A DNA stretch of 64,000 nt, from assembly GCA_002104985.1 (NCBI GenBank), contig MCGO01000001.1, positions 496,001 through 560,000 of the forward strand, written 5' to 3'. How positions within the stretch are numbered: position 1 is the first letter of the stretch; each line of letters begins with the position of its first letter. Source of the stretch: Rhizoclosmatium globosum (Eukaryota > Chytridiomycota > Chytridiomycetes > Chytridiales > Chytriomycetaceae). The position numbers and the translations under genes are program-made. Shown here in pieces: positions 36,101 through 46,998 of the stretch. Below the pieces are notes generated by a model. The model ran no database searches. It was not told the origin of the DNA and saw nothing but the letters and a program-made list of their open reading frames with translations.

Positions 36101-37890
36101 TAAAGTGTAATCACAAACCTATTCCACCCCAAAATGACCAAAGAAGTCCATGAATATTCAATTCCCACATTAGTTCAACAAACGCTGATACGAGGGGTTT
36201 GCGATAATATTCTCTGACTTTTGGAAAGTTCAAAAGCATCGAAGTCAAGAGTTCCTCTACAAATCGTCAATGACCAAAAAACAGAGAAGACTAATACATA
36301 CCAATAGCATTCAGAAGCTCAGTGTCAACTTTTACGCTTTCGTGCACAATCATTTTGAAAGCATCCATAAATGCCGAAATATGCGCATACTTTGCATCAT
36401 TTGATCTACCCGAATGTAAGTTGAGACATCCATAAACGAAGCTCTTACCCCGACGATAAAGACGACAGCTTGCGAACTAAAATTCCCTGCAGTTCCTTTA
36501 GCTCCTTCTCGGCCAGCAGGACTTTACAAGGTGTGGCAAATAATCCTAAACCCCTGACGGCAAGTGAAAGTTCCGCGTATTGATCCGTTTCAGGTTTGTT
36601 CAGGTTATTGATGAACTCTTTCACGAAATACCAAAATATTTCGATCTCAGATGGAGAAAGTTTACGATCCGTAAGAGCTTGGGCCACCTTTGCAAGTATT
36701 GAGAAACCTCGACAAACTAACTAAAAACGCACCTGCTGCAAAAATGAGGTCATCGCTGTATCGTTCTGCAAATCTCGATTTCCGTGGGTACACATTGATT
36801 TTAGGCAACTATGGATGAAAAGCACTGTGTCTCTGTCAGAACACAGTTGGTTGCGGAAATTTTCGGCATGATCGCGTATGAATATAAGTCCAGCTATTAA
36901 TGTGTAAGAATCACCAAAGTACGATCACAAAACAACAGAAATTCCAACCTCGAGGAACAGCATAACGCGTCTGATTCTCCAGTGGAATGATCATTTTTCG
37001 GATTGTTGAAAGTATTTCGGTTGACTCAGCTTCATTGTTATTGTTCATCAGACAGTTCGGATAATCGGTCACGAGACATACCAGCAGAGGCTTCAAAAGA
37101 GTGTAAATAGCTAGAGAGACCCAGCACTGCTCCAGCCAGCAATTCCATGTCAGGATTAGCTGAATTAATACACGACGAGATTGTCGTCAACAGTCGCTTC
37201 TTGATTTGATCAGGATCCTGTTTGTCAATCGTAAAAGAGTCTGGATAGTATCGCACACAGGCTCCAAACAATTCAAGGATCGCGCATTTTACTGTAGGTC
37301 AGGTTTTAAACAACGTTGGTTTATAATAATTCCATACCTGACGACACCAGTTTCGACTGGTTTTGCACAAAGTGTGTCATGAATCTCTTCACCATAGCTT
37401 CCAGAGTGGCTGCATCAAGTAGCTTTTCTTCAACCAAAGCCACAAGAACGTGGACAGCACTCTTTTTTACAGCTGAAAGCTCTTTCGAGTTGCTGAAGAA
37501 CAACCAACAAGTAGTCTAAACAGATAGTCAATATAAAAGAAGGATGCAATAGGAAGCTACTTGCATGAATATCTCCTGCATTCTCTGCTGTAGCATACTG
37601 CTTGCGAACCAATTCCGCAATGAAATCGAGCATCATATACTTTGCCTTTGATGTAAAGGCATCCTTATTAGTTCTTAGCAGTTGAAGGATTCCTTGCTGT
37701 TTGTTGAACAAAGCGGACATTGCGAGAGCTGTGGTGTTGTGGGTGAGTTTGCCTGCTCAAACTACCGGTAGGACCCACGCTTTCTGTCCGCATGCATTCG
37801 CACAATTTGATTTTGAAGGTCGACTACCGCTGCCTCCGCGATATCGGGGCGACTCGAGAGCTGCTCGAGTTGGGTGATGAGATCTGCCAT
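24122..37890 (-). CDS. PRKDC: DNA-dependent protein kinase catalytic subunit (DNA-PKcs), PIKK family
   Basis: A single many-exon gene of 13.8 kb, by estimate well over 3,500 residues, starts MADLITQLEQLSS. Most of it is helical HEAT-type repeat, followed by a FAT region (about 28.5-25.7 kb). The kinase domain has MRRPKKIIMIGSDEREYPWL, LVKGGEDLRLDQRIEQMF, STSLGVIEWVDNTKPL, catalytic loop LLGIGDRHLDNFLV (about 24,790-24,820) and metal-binding GIDFGHAFGSATEVLP. The end EWYPRQKLEIARRKL, DELKNGHEKKKWY and FATC tail LAMDPNVLGRAWLGWSPFM match vertebrate DNA-PKcs more specifically than ATM, ATR, TOR or Tra1. In animals it is recruited by Ku to DNA ends for non-homologous joining. Individual exon joins in the repeat region were not all checked. 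Confidence 0.9.
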
Positions 37891-37954
37891 TTTTGACAGA
37901 GAAACTCGAAGGTAAAACTATTACATAAACGATGTATGTAGAAATCATAAACTT

Positions 37955-39998
37955 TTATTCTTTCTCCTCGCCGGCTCCACTATATGTGCTACCGTTGCTG
38001 GGATTCCCACCGTTGACTCCATAGAAACCCACCCCTCCATAGCCCATATTCACTGCGCCTGGAAATGTCGATGCGTTCTCACTGTTGCCGTTATTGCTTC
38101 CAGGGGCTCCCATCATATTAAACATCATTTGTGGTGGCATTCCCATACCCATTCCCATTCCCATACCAAAGTTCATCATCATTGGATTAAACGGCATATG
38201 TGAATTTTGGCTATTGACCCCAGCCGCATTCCCACCTTCTGCACCATCGTTCGGAAATCCACTACCAGATCCACGTTGCAACGCAGCAGTTGCAAGTAGT
38301 ATCTGTTGCTGGTGTTGCTGTTGGAGTTGTAATTGTTGTTGCTGCATAAACGCGAGGATTTGTTGTGTGTTTGCAGGACCTTGAGGCATGGGCGGCATCA
38401 TTCCCAGGTGCATAGGTGCAGCCCAGTTGATAATGGTATATTAGCAGAAGTAGGACGTGGTGGAAGAGCATGAGGTTTCGGAGGTAACGCGTGTGTTGAC
38501 CTTGGTGGTTGGGAAGTAGAATGCGAATTATGGTTGCCTCGAGCTGAATAATTGCTGGCTGATCTAGAGCCATCGTATCCACCTCGCGAACTTTCATAAC
38601 TTCCACGTCCTGTGAAACCCCCACCTCCGCGTCCGCCTCGATGGTCATCGAACGATGACCTCCGCCCTCCTCGTCCACCCCCACGAGTACCGCGCTGAGA
38701 GCGAGGGTTAAGTCGACTTTCGGCGTTATCAACTTGAGGATCAGTGATGTCGTCCTCTCCTTTCCGCTTCTTCTTCAGCTTCAACTGTCTTTTATACTCA
38801 GCCTCTTGTTCATCATCTGAGAACTCCATTTCCTGTCCAGAATTTAAATTAGAAAGCTACATAATAATTCAAAGAAATATCCTGCACTCACGTCAACAGC
38901 AATTTCTTCATCATCTCGATTACTCGCGTCACTTCCCTTCAACAACCTCAATTGAGCCGCAAACACATACTTGGCCATCTCCTTCACAAAGTAAACTTGG
39001 TCTCCAACGCTCATGACCAAATCACTCACGGCTGGATCATACCGGACGGAATACATTGGCTGCACAACAGGCCCGAACGTTTCAAACACTTTTCCAATCA
39101 CTTTTCTGTCCGCACTACAGAGGATAGAATCGGCATCGAGAGTTGTGGATGGATTTGGGACAGATTGAATGACCATTGTGTCTTGGACGAGGGCAAACAC
39201 TGTCCCGATTTCTAGGAGATGAGCAGATGCAGGGATTTGAATATCGAGTTTTTCAATAGGTGGGAGCTGGTAGGTTGTTAGCATGAGAAGGCGACGTATC
39301 AATAGGTAAAGCGTACATACCTCCGTGATTTCATTTTTAGATCGCAAGACTTTAGATCCAACGCCAGTGTCATCATCGAAGTCATCGTCGTCGTCATTCT
39401 TTGTTGGTTTCCTTTTCCTAAATATATGAACGCAATTTCAGTATTGATTCTTGTGGAATGCAAAGACTGTTCCTTCCTCCATCTTTCACAATCTCCTGAC
39501 GCGTCCGTTCGACACTAGTTAACTCCCATATATGATCCTCAGCGAACTCGCACTGAGTATGTATCCTCCTGGCTTCGTCAACTGAACACTCACAATACAG
39601 ATTTTCCATGATCCTTGTCATTCTTCTTTTCATCTTCTTCTCCATCAGATTCCGAAAACTGAAAGTCAGAAACTTGTCCATCGTCATCGTCGGAGGAAGA
39701 AGACTCGTCACTGGAAGACTCTTCTGCAGCAACAGGCACTGGAGGAACAATTATAGCAGGGGGACATAGTCTCCCTTCCTATCAACGACACCAATAATGT
39801 CACTTTGGATGAGCAAGAGGTCGGCCGGCAACGATGAGTCAATCACAAGTGTTGATTCAGTTGGTTCATCTTGTTGCTGCTCTTCCATGTCCCCATAAAT
39901 GTCGAGTTCATCGACGCAGTAGTAGGAACTTTCTTTGATGGACTGACAACAGGCTCGTGTATCTCGCCTTCTTCGTGTTCCTCATCAGTTTGGTTCAT
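37955..39998 (-). CDS. NAF1: H/ACA snoRNP assembly factor NAF1, frame broken as written
   Basis: The N-terminus MNQTDEEHEEGEIHEP is acidic and leads to a Ser/Asp-rich region (ESSSDESSSSDDDDGQVSDF). The conserved Gar1/Naf1 beta-barrel follows: ELPPIEKLDIQIP, LEIGTVFALVQDTMVIQS, ADRKVIGKVFETFGPVVQP and MYSVRYDPA. KGSDASNRDDEE, then MEFSDDEQEAEYKRQLK, then an RGG-rich segment (GGGRGGRRSSFDDHRGGRGG) and a Gln- and Met/Gly-rich tail complete it. Naf1 binds Cbf5/dyskerin and is replaced by Gar1 as H/ACA particles and telomerase RNA mature. Frame changes at about 39,915, 39,760 (run of C) and 38,415 all fit one missing base. A GMGMGMGMGM codon repeat lies near 38,140. Confidence 0.88.
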
Positions 39999-40178
39999 CT
40001 TGGAATGTTTGTTGATCTCAAGGAAAAAAAGAAAGAGAACAGACAGAACAACAGAATGGATGTATGTAGAACATGCACTAAACACTTTTGATATTCTCCA
40101 AGAGGAATAGAGAACTCTTCTCATCCTTTCGTTTGGTTCTTATGAATTTCACCAATTTGTTGATACCAATTTGAGCAC
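39999..40178. promoter_or_regulatory. divergent promoter interval, NAF1 / TBC Rab-GAP
   Basis: These 180 bases separate the outward-facing starts. The left part is A-rich on the plus strand (AAGGAAAAAAAGAAAGAG). No specific element is recognised. Confidence 0.35.
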
Positions 40179-41824
40179 ATGAGTGAAGGCAGAGCATCGT
40201 GTTCCACGCTGATGGCACTTCGACTGTTGAAAGCAGCGCATACGACGACGACTCTTCTGACGCTGAATTCATTCTCGCACGAGTCTCTGGCGGCGGCACC
40301 ACCGGGGCCGAGAAGACGCCCGCAACGCCAACGTCGCCGTCAGCAACCTCTGCGCCGCGGTTCGGAGCCGGGCTTATCGCGGGCGGGCTTGCGCTTGCAA
40401 AGTTTGCGCGGCTTGGCTCGGGGTCGTCAGCACCGGCGACCGCGGCGTCGGCGGTTGTAGGCGTGGCGGACGACTCGGGACTGGGACTGGCGACGATATT
40501 GACTGGGACTTCTGGGGCCGCGTCATGAACAACTACGACGACGTGGCCCGCAAACAGCCGAAGGTGCTCACGAAGAAGCTGCAGAAGGGCATTCCAGAGG
40601 CTATTCGCGGCTCGGTTTGGCAGTTTATGTGCAAGGGAAAGAGTGACGAGATGGAAACTACCTACAGGGCCCTGCTGCTGCGTACTTCCACACACGAGAA
40701 GGTTATTCAGCGTGACCTTGCTCGTACCTTCCCGAACCACGACCATTTCCGGGATGCAAATGGACCTGGGCAAGAATCGCTCTTCAATGTACTCAAAGCC
40801 TACTCTGTCTACGACCCTGAAGTTGGATATTGTCAAGGAATCGCTTTCATTACTGGTCCTTTGCTTCTGAATGTTAGTACTGATTTTACACTTCACCATT
40901 TCAACCCAACTAACTACCAACCAGATGCCAGACGAAGAAGCATTCTGTGTTTTAGAAAAGCTTATGAAATCATACTCATTCCGTGAGCTTTACACTCCGA
41001 CGATGGTTGGCCTGCACCTCCGTTTGTTCCAATTCGACAAACTCCTTAAAGAACTCTTCCCCGCAATTTCTAAACATCTCGACGAACATGACGTCAAATC
41101 CACAATGTATGCATCACAATGGTTCATGACCCTCTTTGCCTACCGCTTCCCTCTCCCTATCGTTCTCCGAATCATGGATATTTTGTTTGCGCAAGGCATT
41201 GAATCAACCTTCAAAATTGCATTCGCCCTCCTAAAAAAGAACCAATCCCATCTCCTCACTCTCACTGATCTCGCCGATTTACTCGAATTCCTCAAAAACG
41301 GACTGTTTGACGTGTATGTGGACAATGTCGACTTGTTGATCCAAGATGCTGCTGGGATTCACATTTCTAAATCGAAAATGGATCGCCTCGCAGCTGAGTT
41401 TGAGCTGCAACTTGCCAAAACGCACCCTGAACTCTTGTCTGCTGATGCACTTAAGGGTGAGAACCGACGACTTGCAACATCGCTCAAGAAGTTGGAGGAA
41501 CAGTATGAAGCTCTTAATCGGGAACACATTATCCTGGCGCGAACTCACTTGGAAGTGCAGGATGTGAAAGAGCGAGCGCTTCAAAAGGCCGAAGAAAACG
41601 AAGTTATGCTGGCGGGACTCAAAAATGTCCTTTCGTCAGAACGCAAAGAGGCCGAAGCGCAAGTGAAGGAGGAAATGGATAGGCTGGCACAAAAGAATTT
41701 TGAACTTACGAAGCGAAATGGAGACTTGGAGGATCAAGTGGATCGATTGGAAGCTCTGGTTAGGGCACAGGAGAAACGATTGAAGGAGCTGGAAATTACT
41801 GTCAATGTGTTGCGTGGAAATTAG
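40179..41824 (+). CDS. TBC-domain Rab GTPase-activating protein, EVI5/Gyp5 type
   Basis: The TBC domain starts after IDWDFWGRVMNNYDDVARKQ with KLQKGIPEAIRGSVWQFM. Both catalytic fingers are present: the arginine finger in VIQRDLARTFPNHDHF and the glutamine finger in VGYCQGIAFITG. A 52-base intron (40,873-40,924) precedes MPDEEAFCVLEKLM, then MYASQWFMTLFAYRFPLP. The C-terminus is a long coiled coil (LKKLEEQYEALNREHIILAR to LRGN), as in EVI5 and yeast Gyp5/Gyl1, GAPs for secretory Rabs. The disordered N-terminal part is in other frames: MSEGRAS (40,179) must join the FHADGTSTVESS frame near 40,199, and a second shift near 40,482 leads into the TBC frame. Both fit one lost base. Confidence 0.85.
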
Positions 41825-41963
41825 AGTTCGTTATTGCTTTTAGAATTCGTTGATAGAGTATATCCCACCAATAAAACCTCGAGAGTACACAGCCACTGAT
41901 AACATTACTCATAGTATTGACTTTGACTTTCTTTCATACATTCACTCTAATTTATTTCAATCA

Positions 41964-43835
41964 TCAAACTGCAGTTACTACGTTGCTATAATTTCCGACA
42001 CCATATTCATTTACTCCACGAACCCGGTAATTATACGCCCCGGCCTTAACCTGATCGACAAGAATGGTTTGTCCACTCGCAACTGCATCTACAACACCAC
42101 TGTATGCCACAACAAAAGCATCAGTATTTCCTGGAGCACGCTCCACAGTATAACTCCGAGCGCCTGTGCTTCCTCTCCAGATTAAGCCAACCGAAGCCAT
42201 AGCTTCTCCATTTACAATTGACTTTGTAACTTTTGGAAGAAAGAGAACAGGGTTTCCTACGGGCGGCTTTTGATAATACTGAGAGCTCTTTGGAGCACCA
42301 TTTCCAGCCGCATATGATTTCATCAATTCTACAACAGCCACCTCATCACCACCAAACCAGTGGACGAAATTCCAACACCAGTTGTTCCGTTGACAGGAAA
42401 TCCAGGGAGATGGAAAGATTGAACTCCACCGCCTTCATCGTGGTTCCAAAACCCACCACTTCGACTATGGAATCGTAAACTCCATACAAGAGCTCCGAGC
42501 GCTTGAGATGCGTTGACAGCAGCCAATAAATTTTGGTAATCGCTCATGGATGAAAGCCCGAATTCACCAACGTAGAAAAGCTTTTTGTATTGCTTGACGA
42601 TGAGGTCATGGTCAACATTGAATCGATCAGCGTATTTGACTCGGAAAAGACCAACCCAGATAAAGACGGATGCTAATACAAAGAATGCTATGAAGCCGAA
42701 AGTAAGCAACAAACAAATCGTAATGGCGCGTTTCTTGGCGGACACCAGCAAGATGTCAATCTTGCCCTGTAACACCGTCATTAATAAGTATCAAATTCAA
42801 AGCAATCCTTTTTACCTGATAGAGTGAGTTTCTTCCAGATCCTAACAAAGCGCACAAGTTCTTATCGGATTTGATTCGAAACAGAGAAGGCTTGATACAG
42901 AAAGCAATCGAAGCTATCAAGCAAAATCCACTGATGATGAAGAAGATGATGGTCCCGGCAGGAGAAACGGAGTTGGAAATACTCGAAGCAATCAAGAACT
43001 TTGCAGGCAACTGATAATAGTGCCCAGTGAATCCGTCAATGCTCGGCTCATTAAGAACATCAGTATCCCACCCGTACAGAGAATACGACCCATCGATAAC
43101 GAGTTGCTTGACATTGAGTACATTCTTGAGCAGTTTCGCCAACGAGGTCGTCCAATGAGATGGAACGCGATCTCCACCCATCGACAACTCGTTTCCGGTT
43201 TCCCATGCAAATATAGCAGGATCGTTGCGATACTGAATGCCTGATACCGTGTTGTTTCTTTTGGCGACGTACTCCACAACCGCGAAAAAGTTTGAATAGG
43301 TGCGAGAATTTGTGTAGAACTCGTCAGTTGTGACTCTGTGAATAGACGCAAATGCAGGAACTCCTCCCCACCTGGTTATGATGATTTGTTACTTGAGTAA
43401 ATGTAAAATCAGGACTCACCAATCCCACTGATCAATAAGCGGAACAATGACCTGAACACCCAGGTTGCCTGCCGCAGCGAGGACATTATCCAGTGCAACA
43501 AATAGCTGCTCATTTGTGTATAGCTTCGGATTATTGGTCCCTGGAATGGGTTTCCAATTAAAAGTATCGTTAATCGGATAACTGGTGATGTGGACAGTAT
43601 CCCTTGGAGGGCCTATAGCTAACGTGTAGATTCGAGTGACGGAAGATCCAGCCTGAAGGACAGAAATAAGGGCGTCGTTCACTTCGAATTGCGTTGGAGT
43701 AACCCATGGGATGGTATCCTCAATGAGATGAAGATCGGGCGTATTGAAGCCGAAGAACTTCGGACCATACTGAGTGGTTCCAAGAGACATTTTTGATGCA
43801 TAGCGGTGTATTGACAGTTCAATTTTTGGGAGCAT
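41964..43835 (-). CDS. GH5 glycoside hydrolase with internal transmembrane hairpin and C-terminal FN3 domain
   Basis: The first part, KFFGFNTPDLHLIED to QVIVPLIDQWDW, is the front half of a GH5-type barrel, with IFAWETGNELSMGGD supplying the Asn-Glu acid/base pair. After DGFTGHYYQLP the sequence enters two strongly hydrophobic helices (TIIFFIISGFCLIASIAFCI and ITICLLLTFGFIAFFVLASV). It then returns to barrel sequence with the nucleophile motif KLFYVGEFGLSSMSDY and GALVWSLRFHSRSGGFWNHD. The end is a fibronectin type III domain (SVGLIWRGSTGARSYTVERA to YGVGNYSNVV). Substrate is likely a beta-mannan or beta-glucan, by family only. No N-terminal signal peptide is visible at the chosen ATG, so an upstream exon may be missing. 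One frame change near 42,375 fits a shortened A run. Confidence 0.78.
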
Positions 43836-44112
43836 CGGATCTCTCGCACTGCCACTTTAAAATCATAAATTTTAATACAACTCGCTCGACTGTGAATAGA
43901 AGCTCAGTAGGTAGTTAGTGTTTGCTGCTTGCACGCTATATCCGCTTTAAGTTGAAGCCATTCTTTTTCCAGTGTTTTTTGGTGTTTCGTATCTTCAATT
44001 TATTTTGACTCCCGTCTAACCAGAAACTCATAAAAGAAACGAAATTTTTTAATTTTCATTCCACCATGATTAAGAATGACTCTTTATTGCTTGATCCCAC
44101 TGCCCAAACACA

Positions 44113-45485
44113 TCAAAACCGTGTCAAAATCTCAACTCCATCTTCAGTAACCAACAAAGTCTCCTCAAACTGAGCACTTCGCTTTCCATCCGCAGTAACA
44201 GCAGTCCAACGATCCGGCCATTGCTCATCCTTCCAAGTACCCTCACTAATCATTGGCTCAATAGTGAAAATGTGACCAGGCTTCATGACACCGACAGCCT
44301 TGTTCTTAGCATAGTGAGGAATCGAAGGGGAACAGTGGAAGTATTTCCCAATTCCATGGCCACAGTAGGTACGAACGACAGAAAGTCCTTCCCTGTCGGC
44401 AATCTTTTGAATGACTTCTCCAATGTCACGGTAGAGCATTCCAGGCTTAACTGTAAAGAGCATCACGCATTTAGAAACAGGTTTACAACGTTTTATGAAT
44501 CTGGACTCACCAAACTCGATTGCCTTCTGCAAAGCCTCACGAGTAGTTTCAACAAGCTTCCGGCCACTGGCATCCACGTTTCCAACATACACAGTCTCGT
44601 TCAAGTCCGCATGGTAACCCCCGTGGAACACGGAAATATCAATGTTGAGAATATCTCCGTCTTGGAGGACGTAACGGTCTGGAATTCCGTGGCAAATGAC
44701 TTCATTGACAGAGGTGCAACACGACTTTGGGAAGTTGTAGTAGTTGAGTGGCGATGGGTAGGCGTTTCTGGCTATTATTGTGAAAACTGTCAGGTTGGGG
44801 TTGTGCTGAAGTGTCCTACAAACCCATGCAAGCCTCGTGAACGACTCTGTCAATCTCATCCGTAGTAACTCCAACCTTAACAGCCGTCTTTGCTTCCTCC
44901 AGAACCTCACGTCCAATCTTGGAATAGAGATTAGTTTTGGAGAGTATGCAACAATATAAGTCCTCACAATACAAGCCTTGCGAACGCCAAGAATCTCTTC
45001 AGGAGTCAAAACATCAATCTGACTGCTGTTTCTCAACTTGCGCTCACTGATTGGATCACCTTGAATAGAGATGTCAGACATTGGGTGAGATCTTAGAGTA
45101 CACCTTACCAGTCTCAGCGTAATCAGGCTTCGCAATCGTTGGCAAGACTTCACGCTTTGGAGATAGCGGGTACACAGGTCTCAGCTTTCCAGTGTAGGTG
45201 TGGAAAGGGAATGGGTTGTGTTCTTTGGGTTGACATAGAGTTAGCTTCCGTTGCCGGCATTATACATTCAGGAGTTAAACAGAGTATTCACCAATGTGCT
45301 TAATTTGTGGGTAGCCCAGTTGGCCTTGAAACAAGGCTCGCAAAAGTAGGCTAATTTGGATGCAATCAGGTCAATACATTCGTTGACCTTGGCATATGTG
45401 AATAGCAGGTACCATCAATCCCTTTTTCAAGACACTTTGGGCACTTGCGGGTTGTGTCTGTGCTGCAGACAGAACAGGAGGGCAT
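44113..45485 (-). CDS. MAP1: methionine aminopeptidase 1
   Basis: The N-terminal zinc-binding region reads [20 protein letters not shown] and, across an intron, [16 protein letters not shown], the ribosome-associated finger of eukaryotic type 1 enzymes. The linker includes [20 protein letters not shown]. The pita-bread catalytic domain has [39 protein letters not shown] with the two metal-binding Asp, [20 protein letters not shown] with the His, IFTIEPMI and [16 protein letters not shown] with the two Glu. It removes initiator methionine from nascent proteins on cytosolic ribosomes. At least five short introns interrupt the gene; the frame is intact once they are removed. It is one of the best supported genes here. 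Confidence 0.94.
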
Positions 45486-45586
45486 CTTTGGTTTTGGCGG
45501 ATAGTCGAAAAAGCAAAAACGATAAATGAGAATGTCGCCGATAGAACTTCTTTATTCAAATTATGAAAGAGTCAAGCTCGTGCATT

Positions 45587-46092
45587 TTAGAGAACCTCCA
45601 CTGGCTTTCCAGCCTTCTTGACAATCTCAAACACTTGGTCTTGGGTCAAATCTGGGGCAACGACGGAAACCTTTTGAGTCTCAAGGCTGATATCGAAGCT
45701 CTTGACACCTTCAGCCTATTGTTAACTTTTAGTTGAAAGAATTCCAGATTAAGGTTGAAGGGGTTTGGCGACTGATAACACTGCTGTCCAAAGTGAATCC
45801 TTCCAACACCAACGGGTCTAACACACTATTCTTAAGACAAAGTTGTTTCTATCTCAGTTGATTGCAAGGATAGACTGCCCAGAGCCTCATTTCAAATCAA
45901 CCTCGTGATTGGTTGGGTGGCGACCCGAAACACATCAACTCCCAATCGACCCAATAACGAACCTTGGACAAGATTCTGTTGACGGCGCCAGAGCATCCAG
46001 AGCAAGTCATGCCGACCTTAAAGTTGTAAACGCCCTAAGGAACGCATCATTATAAGTCTTGATCACCAACAAAACAAGCAACGCACCTCCAT
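45587..46092 (-). CDS. ATX1: copper chaperone Atx1
   Basis: Exons 46087-46092 (only ATG GAG), 45963-46034 and 45587-45715 give 68 residues. The protein has FKVGMTCSGCSGAVNRIL with the copper-binding MTCxxC, then GVKSFDISLETQKVSVVAP and VFEIVKKAGKPVEVL, matching Atx1/ATOX1 throughout. It carries Cu(I) from the plasma-membrane importer to the Golgi P-type ATPase. Two features are unusual: the first coding exon has two codons, and the second intron (45,716-45,962, 247 bases) is about four times longer than typical introns in this window. The splice sites used are GTGCGT..TTAG and GTTCGT..TAG. Confidence 0.9.
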
Positions 46093-46503
46093 TGGAAATA
46101 GGTATGATGCTATTGATGTAAAGAAGACCATTGTGGATTAGATATATGTGATATGCAGGGAGTAAGAGATGCGCAAGGAGGGGACAACGGGTGTGTTTCT
46201 GTGCAAACTTCGACCTGACTCACCTTTTGCAGTTGTTTTTTTCAATGGAAGGATAACGCCATTTTCCCGTGGTGGGCGAAAATCCCTCAACGCGGAACAA
46301 AAGAGATAGAAGAGGGGTCTACGGGGAGAATGCACGACTGACAGACACAGTTAAGGGGACCTTGAACATATTTACAAAGCAGGCCACAGAGAGAAATGTG
46401 CATTCCCATATGAAATCAATACAAAATAATTAAAAGATTTATGCACACGTGTTTATTTGAATTGCCGTATTAGAGATGAGAAACGATCCATCCCATTCTG
46501 AGA
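46093..46503. other. intergenic / 5' region of ATX1
   Basis: These 411 bases lie upstream of ATX1 and downstream of the UQCC2-like gene, both on minus. They hold only short frames without recognisable motifs. The section near 46,410-46,445 is AT-rich and suits a transcript 3' end. Confidence 0.4.
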
Positions 46504-46881
46504 TCATCGCATCATTCTCTTCAAGGATCCCCACACGTATGTTGGGAAGAATGTCAGGGTTGAAACCTTCTCCTTCGATAAAGCAGCCTGTGCAGACTGA
46601 TCAAGCAACTGATAAGCAGAGCGCGGGGGCAAGACAGCCAATATTTGAGAGTTTGGAGACAGAGGGTACTTTTTCAGCACGTTTCCTTCGACTAGGTCCT
46701 TCAAAGCTGCCAATTCCTTCTGAGCGTATTCAAGGTCAGCTGGCCCTTCTTCGATCTGACTTCTTGCTGATGATTTGATGTGGACAGACAGCCGGTTTGC
46801 GCGGTCTTCCTGGGCCGGCCACTGTTGCTGGATGCGTAGAAACTGGCGGTAGAGCCTTGAGGGAGACTGTTGGAGCGACAT
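46504..46881 (-). CDS. mitochondrial complex III assembly factor, UQCC2/Cbp6-like
   Basis: A single 125-residue frame begins MSLQQSPSRLYRQFLRIQQQ. The pattern of an early (L)YRxFL, then WPAQEDRANRLSVHI and ALKDLVEGNVLKKYPLSP follows UQCC2, which with UQCC1 (Cbp6 with Cbp3 in yeast) promotes cytochrome b synthesis and complex III assembly. The early LYR tripeptide means another LYR-family protein is a possible alternative. The frame is open upstream to 46,983 but that extension is low-complexity and covers the divergent promoter, so I use the ATG at 46,881. Confidence 0.6.
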   Translation of the reverse strand: MSLQQSPSRLYRQFLRIQQQWPAQEDRANRLSVHIKSSARSQIEEGPADLEYAQKELAALKDLVEGNVLKKYPLSPNSQILAVLPPRSAYQLLDQSAQAALSKEKVSTLTFFPTYVWGSLKRMMR

Positions 46882-46998
46882 TGCGACGATGTGTTTGGTG
46901 GTTGTGGTTGGTGTTGGTTCTCGTCTTTTTCTTTCTTTTCTTTTGTCCAACTTTGACCAACCAACCAACCAACAACCACCCACACCAAACCATCAACA
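46882..46998. promoter_or_regulatory. divergent promoter interval, UQCC2-like / SPOUT methyltransferase
   Basis: These 117 bases separate two outward-facing starts. They contain a pyrimidine-rich tract (TTTTTCTTTCTTTTCTTTTG) and a run of CCAACCAACCAACCAAC. The latter lies just upstream of the plus-strand ATG and could be leader sequence. Confidence 0.4.

Noticed and set aside
40078..40920. A 280-codon open frame on the minus strand
   Set aside because: It lies antisense to the TBC Rab-GAP gene, has no recognisable domain, and results from the GC-rich codon pattern of the real gene.
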